NCBI GenBank assembly: GCA_003427395.1 | Contig: BFEA01000171.1 | Coordinates: 2,627,818 to 2,652,211 of the forward strand | Length of the DNA: 24,394 nt | From: Chara braunii | Taxonomy: Eukaryota > Streptophyta > Charophyceae > Charales > Characeae | Direction: 5' to 3' | In this document: positions 9,976 through 19,163 of the stretch, piece by piece | How positions within the stretch are numbered: position 1 is the stretch's first letter | How the letters are laid out: each line of letters opens with the position of its first letter | Position numbers and translations under genes: made by a program | Notes under the pieces: generated by a model | What the model saw: only the letters and a program-made list of their open reading frames with translations | Databases searched by the model: none | What the model was told of the DNA's origin: nothing

Positions 9976-10124
9976 GTTGGCTGCTTGTCGACTTGCCCAT
10001 CTACTCCGAGTTACTATCGGGTCGCGCCTTGGCGCGTTTTTCTCTCTAGACCGTCCTCGGCTTAGGCTTGCCAGATCGGTCTAATTATAGGGCCAGCCCG
10101 CTTGGCAGCACTTTGGGCTTGACA

Positions 10125-10142
10125 CGTATCGACAACGATACC
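10125..10142 (-). other. Possible tRNA primer-binding site of the retroelement
   Basis: On the minus strand TGGTATCGTTGTCGATAC lies about 150 bp upstream of gag. TGGTATC matches the start of the initiator-Met-type PBS used by many plant LTR elements, but the rest does not. The stretch is also partly palindromic (GTATCG ... CGATAC). No LTR terminus ending in CA is adjacent, so the call is tentative. Confidence 0.3.
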
Positions 10143-10578
10143 AACCTCACGCCCAACGCGACTTCCTGTTTTCGGAGTGATAGGGGGCCCGAAAGTGCAT
10201 AGTAGGGGTGTGCCAAGGATTTTAGCAAAGTGGGGTGGAGTCCCAAGTCGGAACTGAGATCTCCAGTGTCAAGTTTCGGGGATGGAAATGCAAGGGGTTT
10301 CTGTGCAGGGACAGGTCTTGGGTTTTGTCTCTTCTCAGGGTCGAAAGACTAATTTCGCCGGCCCCGTCGCCTTGGGTGGGCTCGCATTCGTTGCACCGAT
10401 GGAACACAATGGGTGTCTCTTTGTTCGAACACCTGTCGCCGGCGGGTTTCACAAATCTCCGAGTCAGACGTGGACGACCTCAGCCAGAGACTGTGTTCTC
10501 GATGCTCAGTCTTAGAGCGGGTCTGTCATACGAATCTCGCTGCATGGTAAGTGTTGTACGGATAGCTATGTATCACCT
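10143..10578. other. Right flank of retroelement, possible LTR remnant
   Basis: A 5' LTR should begin near here for a minus-strand element. I find no direct repeat of this DNA near 4149-4320 and no TG...CA boundaries. Short open frames on both strands have no recognisable product. Confidence 0.35.
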
Positions 10579-10625
10579 GCGGTCATGACCGCGAACTTTT
10601 TGGCCGCATGCGGGCATGATCATGC
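10579..10625. repeat. Three consecutive short palindromes
   Basis: GCGGTCATGACCGC (10579-10592), CCGCATGCGG (10604-10613) and GCATGATCATGC (10614-10625) are each perfect palindromes within 47 bp. The first also occurs at 19082-19095 in the GC-rich dispersed repeat. Confidence 0.85.
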
Positions 10626-10739
10626 TTGCGGGGGCCAACCGCTGAGGCCAAGTGCGGAAAACCCCGACGTTTTTGATTCCTAGGATAATACACCAAAAAC
10701 AAAAAAACAAGTACTACGGGTTTGTAGGGTTTCAAAAAC

Positions 10740-11340
10740 CCTACCTCCCTATAATTTTTGTTATCTTTTTTTTATATCCTTAATGATTTTAAAAAAATAG
10801 AAAATGAAAATTTAAAATAAAGTATTAAAATAAAAAGAAACCTAGGCTACCAGAGTGGCCCGGGGTCACTTGCCCGGCCGGGCCAAAAAAAATAAAAAAA
10901 ATAAAAATAAAAAACTTATTTTTAAGTTTTATTTTTTATTTAAAAATTGGTGAAGAATTTCGATGTCACCCTGAGGCAAAAGTTGTTCAGTTTATTGTTC
11001 TTCATAACATAGTTTTTTTTTGGAGTTTTTTGAATTGTTCGTTTTTTGCTGGGAACTCCCCTGGTCCTTGCACGAGCTGGCCACCCGGAACCCGGGCCGC
11101 CCGGCTGGTAGCCCAGAAAGAAACATAAAAAAAAAGGGGGAACTTTTTTTTTTTTTGATTTTTTTCGTATTGCCGGTGGGATAATCATGGCGCACATGAT
11201 TCTTTGATTTTTTTTATTTTTTTTCCCTACATATGCAAAAAAAAAAAAAAAAAAAAAAAANAAAAAAAAAAAAAAAAAAAAGATATAATGAAGAAAAAAA
11301 ACAAAGCCGTTTTCTTTTTTTTTTTCCTTGTTTTTTTTTC
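10740..11340. repeat. A/T-rich segment with imperfect inverted repeat and gap
   Basis: A GC-rich box at about 10848-10882 (CCTAGGCTACCAGAGTGGCC and following) recurs inverted and degenerate at about 11080-11118, enclosing a strongly A/T palindromic stretch (10884-10948). Homopolymer runs follow, with an unresolved N at 11261. No coding signal is present. Confidence 0.55.
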
Positions 11341-11363
11341 GTTTTTGATAGACAAACAAACAA

Positions 11364-11365
<2 letters not shown>

Positions 11366-11394
<29 letters not shown>

Positions 11395-11419
11395 AGAAAA
11401 AAAGAAAAAATGAATGCGC

Positions 11420-11457
<38 letters not shown>
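11366..11457 (+). repeat. (TGAT)n then (GT)n compound microsatellite
   Basis: About seven GATT tetranucleotides (11366-11394) are followed by an A-rich spacer and 16 GT dinucleotides (11425-11457). Confidence 0.95.
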
Positions 11458-11459
<2 letters not shown>

Positions 11460-13180
11460 TGTATATTCCCATGACGTGTCCGTCATGCACTCCACCTATA
11501 CGGTGGTACGCCAGGGTCAGGTCATATCCCAACAATCCCGTTACATAGCCACCCAACTCGATGTACCTTAATGCGGAATTGACAGAATGGCTACAGTGTC
11601 CACACGAACTCTATTCGTTTGAAGCAATCAGGGTATAAAAGTCCGTAAATATCCGTGCCAGAGTATAATATTAATAAGAGGATCAGAAAGGGAATCATTA
11701 CATGTTTTTGGTTCACGATGGGAAAAAAAAAATCAACGTGGGCAGGGTACGATCAAATGGGGAGGCGTTTTTCCATGTTCAATCAGGGTTAAGAAGGGAA
11801 AAAAACGTAGAGGGTTCCTCGGATACTCGCGGTTCAACTGAAAGCAAGGACAACAACAAAAACCGGGAAGATTTATATAAAAAATCGGGATCGAGAATAT
11901 ACAACGTTCAAGGATACGAAATACAAGGTTTAATCGGCCTTCTTCAGGGAGGGATATGGGTACGAGGGGTTTGATCATCAATCAAAGAAATCACTGTACT
12001 TCCATGGATCGGGTTAATCCGGGGGGATTTAATCGGGTTATGGTATACGTACAAGAGGTCAATACAATGTGCGTTCTGCCTTAAAACTAGGTGGGAGGAG
12101 GGAAGGTGAAAGAAACATTCCATTTATAACGAGAAGATCCCATACAGTTGAATCCAGAAGGATCCAAAATGATTCCCAAGAAAACCAATTATTCGATGAG
12201 AACTGATTCACCCAACACAATTGAAAAGAGAAATACCCATCAAAGCGCGAAGATATTTTTCAACGAACCAAAACATACTCCATATATTCCAAAGATGATC
12301 GTAAAAACCACAATCCTTAATATCAATCAGATGAATCGAAAACCAATCCACGGGCTTCGTGGTTAGGCTAGGAAGAACGTCTGGGAATAACGATGGGGGC
12401 TCGATCGAACTTCATGGAAGAAATAACGCCGCAGGGAGGGTGTGGCTCCCCTAAAAGCTTTTTCGCCGTTGCCACTCAACCGGCTCATCAGAGGGGTTAA
12501 AACCTGCAAAACAGCACATCCATTTCACAGTGCAACACAGACAGCCATATCCCTTTCCACACACGCACAGAGAGGAGATTGAGGACCATGTACCACTTCC
12601 TCCGCCGCGATATCCTCCTCAGGTTCCGGCGTGATTGGTAGGTCCTCCTCCGCTCCAGTTGTGAACTCCCAATCTGCCATAACCGAAGCCTCCGCCCGCT
12701 CTCAAGGTCCTGATCCACTGTGTTTGCACTAGGATAGATTCCGTATAAAGCTCCTGACTCATTCAGTCCTCGCACCTCAGAGATCCGCCCATTAACCACT
12801 TGCTACTATCAGGGAAAATGATCGCTATATATACAAGGGAAGACCCAACAGGGTATAGTCTGCCAGGGGAAGGAGATCAGTTTCATAAGCATGCCCCCAA
12901 CATCAATAGTACTCGTGTGGCGGGTGCGTATCATCGAACTCCCTTACCGAAGGAATCAAACGCCAATCCCATCCAAGTCACCTTCCCCCGGGGGGTCTCT
13001 AATTAGTCGCCGGAGATACGGGAGATATCCCCGCGCCCTGGGTGTCCTCAAGTGGAGGGTTCCGTACGTGCTCAAAAGCTGAAACACCACAACAACGTAG
13101 GAGGAAGAAGACAACAACGGAAAAGACAAGAAGGGAAAAGGACAAGGAGGGACAAGGGAGAGAAAGCAGAAAAAACGGAA
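11458..13180. other. Intergenic stretch, no recognisable gene
   Basis: Short frames occur at 11702-11974 (+), 12148-12366 (+) and 12799-12497 (-). Their translations are basic or mixed and match no family I know. The minus frame at 12497-12799 ends in a Cys-rich low-complexity part. I see no RNA gene or repeat here. Confidence 0.5.
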
Positions 13181-13262
13181 AACCGAAAAATTGAAAAAAC
13201 GAAAAAAAACGAAAAAACGAAAAAAAACGAAAAAAAGTGAAAAAAACAAGGTCGAAAAAAAG
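13181..13262 (+). repeat. A-rich (CGAAAAAA)n low-complexity tract
   Basis: The run consists of irregular CGAAAAA/CGAAAAAAAA units, producing an apparent Lys/Thr/Glu-rich frame on the plus strand and Phe/Ser/Val-rich frame on the minus strand, neither of which is likely to be real. Confidence 0.85.
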
Positions 13263-13850
13263 CGAGAAAACCGTGATGGGTTATCACTTGGTCCCTCGGG
13301 AAGTATCGACGGTGGCTCGAGGGGATTGCTGGTCCGATCGATACGTCCCGGGCTCAAGGCCCATTGACCTAGTGAAAACGGTATCAATCCATTCCCCCCG
13401 TGGTTCCCGTGCTTGTGACTCCTCGTTCGAGTGGGAGGCAGGTATGTTGATTTTCCCTGTGATTGCCCCCCGAGTTCTCCCGATTCCCTTCAAGAAGGGA
13501 TCTGTCCCGATATCCCATGGTTGGGAGACGTCGAAAGATTGATGAGGTATCCTTCTGCTCAGTCCGTAGGTCCAAGGTTCGAAGCTTGTTGTTCTTCTCC
13601 GTGAGGGGTGGGTTCCGGGGAATTCGATTGGTTGCTTTTCATCCCCTTTTTTGGGGGGTCATAGACGGGTGGGTCTGTGGGCCCGTGCCTACCTGTTTTG
13701 CCGGTTTCCTGGTCGAAGCGCAGGGTTCCTTTTTCCAGGTATTAGTTTGCTCGAGGTAGGTTTATAATCTTACCCGGGTCTGCATATTTCCGGGGTTCCT
13801 CTCCGGGCCTCCTTCCGCCGCGCTGTCCTTCGAGGGGTGGTTTCCCAAAT
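13263..13850. other. Intergenic stretch, no recognisable gene
   Basis: Open frames at 13237-13542 and 13463-13759 (+) have no domain I can defend. The end of the second (AGFLVEAQGSFF) superficially recalls a LAGLIDADG motif but is out of register and isolated. Confidence 0.45.
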
Positions 13851-13851
13851 T

Positions 13852-13853
<2 letters not shown>

Positions 13854-13893
<40 letters not shown>

Positions 13894-13948
13894 TGTGTGT
13901 GTGTGTGTGTGTGCCGGGGGGAGGGGAGGGAGGACCCCTCCAACACTT

Positions 13949-13991
<43 letters not shown>
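13854..13991 (+). repeat. (GT)n then (ATCA)n compound microsatellite
   Basis: About 30 GT units (13854-13913, one GA interruption) are followed by a G-rich spacer and about eleven ATCA units (13948-13991), then T runs. Confidence 0.95.
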
Positions 13992-14027
13992 TTTTTTTTT
14001 TTTCCTTTTTTTTTTTTTCACACACAA

Positions 14028-14198
14028 AAAATCACCCCCCCAAAATTTATTTTTTATTACTTTTTTTTGTTCAAGGGGGTGGGGTTGGGGTTCTGGAACC
14101 CCAATCCACAACCCCCTCTCCGCTCGGCCGCAGCGGGCTGCCGAAGTCCGTCGCCGCGACCCACGGTCGTACCCGCGGTGACCGCGGCCGCGGGGGAT
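14028..14198 (+). repeat. GC-rich dispersed repeat, copy 1
   Basis: The segment starts with a C run and T/A-rich stretch, passes through a G-rich GGGGTGGGG stretch and ends in GGTCGTACCCGCGGTGACCG. The same order of blocks and a closely similar terminal block occur at 18933-19163. CCGCGGTGACCGCGG at 14173-14187 is a near-perfect palindrome. It may be a retroposed or DNA-element family; there is no coding capacity. Confidence 0.6.
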
Positions 14199-14215
14199 TC
14201 GTAGACTGATAGCAC

Positions 14216-14764
14216 TCAGAACACGGCCTTCGGGGCCAGCAGTGCACGATCGACTCCTAGGGAACTACTGGTGATAGGAGAGAAGGAGATAGAATGGAGG
14301 GAAGTCGGTCTCAATGATGAGGAACCCAGTGAAAGATGGTGCTGATAATTACGGGGGCCGGGGTAATCTGGGGTTTGAGAATTCCGTTCAAGGGCCTGGT
14401 GAAAGTCCCAAGCACACAACTGATCGTCCTCCGTTTGATAGGGGTATGCTCGAGGCCGCAATTTCGATCGGCGGAAGAGTTGCCCGTTCTCCCAGTATTC
14501 CCTGTACTCGGGGTTCCTCAGACTGGCACGGTCTGTGATCCAGAATGACGTGCCGACAACCATATCGGGCAAGGAGGGCTTGACTCGTACATTTGGCCAT
14601 GTAAGGAGAGGAGGTATCGGGTCAGGCAGGCACACGTATATGTGATGACTGTCGTCTGACGATTGCTCGTATACGTGCGTGCACCTGATCGATTCCCACC
14701 GAATCTGCATCAACTCTGATAGGCCAGATGGCCATTCGATGGCCACAAGGAGAGAAAAGAGCAT
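14216..14764 (-). CDS. Hypothetical 182-codon open reading frame
   Basis: I do not recognise this protein. It is the longest open frame outside the retroelement. The translation has a balanced composition with scattered Trp, Tyr and Pro, rather than the low complexity of its neighbours. A central part reads EYREYWENGQLFRRSKLRPR and the C-terminal part is Ser/Leu-rich. No signal peptide, membrane segment or known motif is visible. No promoter, splice site or codon-bias evidence supports expression. An ORF this long is expected by chance in somewhat fewer than one in two windows of this size, so it may be a random frame or an exon-like remnant. Confidence 0.2.
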   Translation of the reverse strand: MLFSLLVAIEWPSGLSELMQIRWESIRCTHVYEQSSDDSHHIYVCLPDPIPPLLTWPNVRVKPSLPDMVVGTSFWITDRASLRNPEYREYWENGQLFRRSKLRPRAYPYQTEDDQLCAWDFHQALERNSQTPDYPGPRNYQHHLSLGSSSLRPTSLHSISFSPITSSSLGVDRALLAPKAVF

Positions 14765-16261
14765 TCATTCCTATGCATCAGATATTAATCGCATGCGGTT
14801 CATACATGGGAAAAATCCAACTCACACTCAAGCATATACACAGATTAGCAACCGGCTCGTTTTACATACATCTGCCCCTGATCCCGGTTGGTTTGCGGGG
14901 AACGACTCGATCACACATCCGATCACTACAGGGACATAATCATTTTCAAAAAATGGGCGAAACCACATACATGTCCCATAATGCAGTAAGGTATTTATTT
15001 CTTGTGTCCTCGTTTCTACGATCAACAATCCTTCATAAAATCAAAATGAAGAGGAGAGAGTGGGGGAAGGGGAAGGGGGAGGTGAAGACGCTCCATACAT
15101 CAATCGGAGAAAAGACAGGAAAGTCCATAAGTGCCGCAATGGAGAATGGCTGAAGCCAGAGATCAAAATTACGCAAAAGATGCGAAGAAAATAATTCCCA
15201 CTTCAGCACACCGCCTTCTCTCTCGCTCTCTCGCAAAATTCCCTCGATGAGGGCAGTTCGTCGCCTCGCATCTATCAACAAACTAAGTTGTCATCCCGCT
15301 TAGTCCAAAAAGGCAAGCCAGGTTCGCCTGTATGCCACAGTCCTTCGCGGCCGTAGGTCAACCCCGCCTACCCGACACCAGCTCGTCGGATCGCCCAACT
15401 CCCTACTCAACTTTCCGTCTCCACATGTTAGCCAATCCTCTCGACTGCGCTAACTCCCATGTGTAGATTAGAGAGAGAATTGGTCGTGCATGTGAGCTTT
15501 ATAGCAGTCAGTAGGTGCGCGAGATAATTCCGGATCATGCTGAAGCACGAAACAGAAAGGAATAGGAAATGCCTGGAGGTGCATTACGGGGCCGCGGCGT
15601 GGGGGGCGTAACCACTCTCCACGGATCGATCCAGTCATGCACTTGTAGGCCAATGAGATAGACGGGAAAGAGGCGCAGAGGAACTTCGCGCGGCAGAAAG
15701 AGAGAGAAGAGATCAAGAAGTGAGAGGGTTATAGTTACACCTGCGCTCACCAAGGAGTAAGAGGAGATTACAGTTGCTATTAGAATTTAGGCGCGGCAGG
15801 AGCAGAGCACGGGACAGGACGCGAGAATGCGCGCGGAAGTACGGAGCCTCGTGTAGTTGCAACCGAAAATTACGGCGCTCCTAAATTCCTAGCCTAATTA
15901 AAATCTCAATTGCGAAAAGAAATTCCGAGAGCCCGTGTGGGTTCAAAATTCAAAAAAAGGACTTCCCCCCGCGATGATCGCGCCAAAAATTTCCCTCCCT
16001 CAGCTGAAGAAGAAGGAAGCTATGGCAACAGTTATTTCCGTGCTCCCTAAGGCACGATCAATTACCAACCGTCATGGGACCAACCTTCCTCCAAAAGACG
16101 GGGACATTCATGTAATTGGGCGGGCCCCTCCCAATCAACTGCCGAGATACAGTCGCGCAGAAAGTTGCGTGTTTACAGAGAGTAGTTCGTCACCAATTCA
16201 TTACTCATGCGCAAAGGATGAGGTCAGGAATTCCTCACAAGGCTGTAAATGTTTCCTTAGA
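14765..16261. other. Intergenic stretch, no recognisable gene
   Basis: Short frames at 14728-15153 (+), 15033-15281 (-), 15468-15716 (-) and 15935-16279 (+) lack domains. Purine-rich patches occur at 15045-15085 and 15690-15725. No RNA gene or clear repeat was found. Confidence 0.5.
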
Positions 16262-16371
16262 AATGGGGAAACAGTTTGAAAGTGCATTTCAGGCATCCCT
16301 CGAACATAACACACGTCCACCGGACCCTAGAGCTAGCTTGGATACATTCAACATTTTCAGCGTTTTGCCCA

Positions 16372-16431
16372 GACTGCATTTTTAAATGAAACTCAAATCG
16401 TGACTGCATTTTTAAATGAAACTCAAACCGT
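16372..16431 (+). repeat. 30-bp direct repeat, two copies
   Basis: Units 16372-16401 and 16402-16431 both begin GACTGCATTTTTAAATGAAA and differ at one base near the end. Confidence 0.95.
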
Positions 16432-16920
16432 GATTGGACCCTAGTTTTTCCTTTTCTTTGGGCTGGACTCAAGTGGTTAATGTACCTACTGCCTATGCTG
16501 TACAGGGGACCCCTGCAAGCATAGGGACCTCACAATGAATTGCATTTTGCCCCAGCCCTAACAGCAGTAGTCAGGTAGTAGGCTGGCCCCGCCAAGCCCA
16601 ATAGTCTTTTTTTTTGGAGAAAACTGCGGTGCAGTCAGGGTTTCAGTTTGAAAATGCATGGGGTTGCTCTTTTTGCCACAGTCGTGGCCCTGGCTTTGCT
16701 TGGTAGGAGATCCTTGCTCAGCTTGCGTGCTGTGGCGAGCTTTGTGAGGGACGCCGGGCCCGTTTCCCGACATGACAATAATCGTTACTTCTTTTTCTTT
16801 AAAAAAAAAACAAAAAAAAGAACACTGAGAAGGCCTGAAAATGTTGAATGTATACACAATAGGTTTCGGGTCCAGTAGGGTCAGGTGGGGGTGTCTTCTG
16901 TTCGGGGGAATGCCTGAAGT

Positions 16921-16995
16921 GCGTTTTCAAACTGTTTTCGTGACTGCGTTTTCAAACTGTTTTCGTGACTGCGTTTTCAAACTGTTTTCGTGACT
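16921..16995 (+). repeat. 25-bp tandem repeat, three identical copies
   Basis: Units 16921-16945, 16946-16970 and 16971-16995 are identical. Each begins GCGTTTTCAAACTGTTTTCG and ends TGACT. The unit is the terminal motif of the adjacent foldback arm. Confidence 0.97.
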
Positions 16996-17100
16996 GCGCT
17001 ATAGTTGCCCTCAAGTTTTTTTCGTATATGTTCTCCAAATGTTCTTAATGGGTTGCTGGGCCCGGTTCCCAGCAGGTGGGGCTCCCCACGAATAGATTGG

Positions 17101-17152
17101 AGCATTGTCCCCCCCCCCCGGCCCCCCCCCCCCCAAAAAAAAAAAAAAAAGA
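17101..17152 (+). repeat. C run followed by A run
   Basis: C-rich homopolymer (17110-17135) passes directly into an A run (17136-17150). No function is apparent. Confidence 0.9.
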
Positions 17153-17184
17153 AGAGACTTGGGCTGTAAACGATCCCTTGATCT

Positions 17185-17600
17185 TACGGCCTAGCTCAGC
17201 TGGTTAGGCACACAAGTGGCATTCAAGAGGTTGTGGGTTCAAGCCCCATGACTGCCTGCAGCACACTCAGTGCCAACCAGCTGTGATAGTCGGCTTGATA
17301 CCTCTGATCAGTAGTCTTTGGCCGACACGGGTGTAGGTGTTCGTGTGAGTGGGTTGTGTGTGGTGTGTGGGAATGAGGGACCTGAGGGTGGAGGGGGACG
17401 ATGAAAAGAAGGGAGGCGCAGGTACTGGCAAAATGCTCGGTCTTTGTTTTAGCCCGAAGGAACCCCACCGGCGGCCGCAGGCTACTCCCTGACTACCGCC
17501 GTTGGGGCAGGGGGCAACATGAATCCCTCTAAGTTTGTGACACACCTATGCTTGCAGGAGTCCCCTCTATATAGCCTTTGGAGTAGCGGTAGGTAGGTAG
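17185..17600 (+). mobile_element. tRNA-derived SINE-like element
   Basis: The head keeps both internal RNA polymerase III promoter boxes. The A box is TAGCTCAGCTGG (17192-17203) and the B box GGTTCAAGCC (17236-17245), with the spacing of a genuine tRNA. The T arm folds perfectly (GTGGG, loop TTCAAGC, CCCAT at 17233-17249). The acceptor stem does not pair and the D stem is weak, as in SINE heads rather than functional tRNAs. The body after 17258 is unrelated to tRNA. The 3' end is uncertain: I place it near the GGTAGGTAGGTAG run (17588-17600). Identity as a SINE is inferred from structure only. Confidence 0.6.
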
Positions 17601-17809
17601 TGAAAGACCAAAATAATTCGAGAGAAGAATATATTAGTGTAATTTCTTTCAGCATAAATGCTTCCTCGTGGGACGTTATGAAGCCCAGTCAGCACATGAC
17701 ATTGTCCGAAAGTATGATGGCAAGCCCTTCCAATTAGGGGTAGGGGTAGGGGTATGGGTAGGCTGGACTATTTCCTACTCATATGCCCGAGTGACTGCAG
17801 GCTATGGTT

Positions 17810-18013
17810 GTCCTCGCCACCACTCTCGAAATGTGGAAAAGACAAAAATGTGGCGAGTGCATCTGGCTATGTTGTGCGAGGAAGTTCTTTTTTTGTTTTT
17901 TTTTTGAAGACAGGCCCTTGTCCAAGGCCTCTATCCTGGTGGTGATACGAGAACCACCGGGATTGAGGCTTTCATTCTCATTTTGCGCATTTCGAGAGTG
18001 GTGTGGCGATGCC
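17810..18013. mobile_element. GGGCCTCGC-family MITE, copy A
   Basis: Left end 17810-17843 (TCCTCGCCACCACTCTCGAA and on) is inverted at 17981-18013 (TTCGAGAGTGGTGTGGCGAT and GCCC). The interior carries an inserted T run and a second hairpin (17927-17943 with 17952-17969). It is the longest copy, about 204 bp. Confidence 0.65.
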
Positions 18014-18464
18014 CTATGGTTGTCCTCGCTGTTACCTGTTCCCTTCCCACCCCACCCCCCCCACCCCCCAAAAAAAAAACATGTAGAAGGCAAAACTCCC
18101 GCTTTTGAATCCTGAAAGGGTGTACGTCCTTCGGGACATCCGTTAAATTTGGATCCGAGCGATGAAGAGAACAAAGACAAGGCTTCTCATTTCGCATGGC
18201 GCTTGCATAAGGATGCTCCAGCACAGCAAATAGGAACGCATAGTGTAAAAAAAAAAAAAAAAAAAAAAAAGGAACGCATAGATCTGCCATCATGGCAACG
18301 CTGGGAGCCTAGTATCATAAGAAAAATAAATTTTGTGGGTCAGTTGCAGGCTCAGCACACTTGCAGGAATTAAGAGATACTGACCGTAGATAGCAAAGAT
18401 CAACGGCCGAAATCTCCTAATTTGCGCAAGTGGGACCTTGCCCCAGTGAAGCGTTGGCGTTTTC

Positions 18465-18586
18465 TGAAGAATTGCAGCATTCGTGTGCGCGGGACAAGAA
18501 ACATTAGGAAACAAAAAAAGAAGAAAAAAAAAAAGATAAGAAACATTAGGGAAGAATTGCAGCATTCGTGTGCGCGCGCGACAATA
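18465..18586 (+). repeat. Imperfect direct repeat around an A-rich tract
   Basis: GAAGAATTGCAGCATTCGTG occurs at about 18466 and again at about 18552, each close to GAAACATTAGG. A run of A/G lies between. Confidence 0.9.
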
Positions 18587-18592
18587 GACATT

Positions 18593-18751
18593 GGGCCTCG
18601 CCACACCACTGTCGAAATCGAAAAAGTAGGTAGGAGTGCACCTTCCTCAGAAAGTGGCTGTTGCTATTCATAGTAACCGATGCATCTGGTCACACACGGC
18701 GGCAACATGCATTTGTACTTTTTGCGATTCGACAGGGGTGTGGCGAGGCCC
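18593..18751. mobile_element. GGGCCTCGC-family MITE, copy B
   Basis: GGGCCTCGCCACACCACTGT at 18593 is mirrored by ACAGGGGTGTGGCGAGGCCC ending at 18751. It is flanked on both sides by ATT (18590-18592 and 18752-18754), the best candidate target-site duplication in the family. The interior shows no gene. Confidence 0.8.
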
Positions 18752-18819
18752 ATTAGGGCATAATGAATCACCCGTTCCGACACTGGGAAACGAAAGAAAA
18801 ATGAGATAGATGAGAGAAG

Positions 18820-18900
18820 AATTGGAAAAAAAAAAAAAAAAAAAAAAAAACCTTGGCAATGGTTCAATACAACGGAAAAGAGAAAAGTAAAAAAAAAAAC
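18820..18900 (+). repeat. Poly(A) tracts
   Basis: A run of about 23 A ends at 18850 and a shorter one at 18890-18899. No coding frame is associated. Confidence 0.85.
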
Positions 18901-18932
18901 AATGAAAGGATGTCCATTATTTACCTCCCCCC

Positions 18933-19163
18933 TTCTAAAATGGACCCCCCCATTTTTATTTATTTTTATTTTCTTTCAATGTGGGGGGGTGGGGCCTCGG
19001 GTGCGCCCCCGGAATCCCGACCCCGACCTCGGGTACACCCCTCCCCTCGCCCGCGGCACGCCTTTTTCGACCGCGGCCGCCGCGGTCATGACCGCGGGCC
19101 CGCGGTCGACTGCATGGGCCGTGGTCGTGCCCGCGGTGACCGCGGCCACAAGGGATACATAGG
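18933..19163 (+). repeat. GC-rich dispersed repeat, copy 2
   Basis: The block order matches copy 1 at 14028-14198: C run, T/A-rich stretch, GGGGGGGTGGGG, GC-rich body, then GGTCGTGCCCGCGGTGACCG near 19123 followed by GGCCACAAGGGATACATAGG. The body here is longer and packed with palindromes: CCGCGGCCGC region, CGCGGTCATGACCGCG (19081-19096), CCGCGGGCCCGCGG (19092-19105) and CCGCGGTGACCGCGG (19131-19145). Confidence 0.6.

Larger units (their letters stand above)
4321..10142 (-). mobile_element. Decayed Ty3/gypsy-type LTR retrotransposon, internal region
   Basis: On the minus strand the order is gag, CCHC zinc knuckle, aspartic protease, reverse transcriptase, RNase H, integrase zinc domain, integrase core, integrase C-terminal domain. 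RNase H before integrase is the Ty3/gypsy (Metaviridae) order; Ty1/copia has integrase first. Each domain is recognisable but the frame is broken by stops and frameshifts, and an inferred deletion removes the RT/RNase H connection. The integrase tail ends in a Ser/Pro-rich segment and I see no chromodomain. Neither LTR could be delimited: the left end passes into spacer and the nad2 fragment, and the right end into unmatched DNA. The copy cannot be autonomous. Confidence 0.9.
16262..16995. mobile_element. Long foldback element with about 100-bp inverted arms
   Basis: Left arm 16262-16361 and right arm 16834-16940 are inverted, diverged copies. Matching blocks are AACAGTTTGAAAGTGCATTTC against its complement at 16915-16938, GGCATCCCTCGAAC near 16292, and ATACATTCAACATTTTCAG at 16342-16360, whose complement lies at 16834-16852. 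Several small gaps separate the blocks. The interior (16362-16833) has no transposase and includes a two-copy tandem repeat and an A tract. The right arm runs directly into three tandem 25-bp units built on its terminal motif. It resembles a non-autonomous DNA element related to the one at 773-1305. Confidence 0.65.

Noticed and set aside
10940-11359. Poly-Phe/Lys ORFs across A/T runs
   Set aside because: They are translations of homopolymers that also cross an unresolved N.
13463-13759. Possible LAGLIDADG homing endonuclease (AGFLVEAQGSFF)
   Set aside because: The motif is out of register by one residue, is only 10-15 residues long, and has no second motif or intron context.
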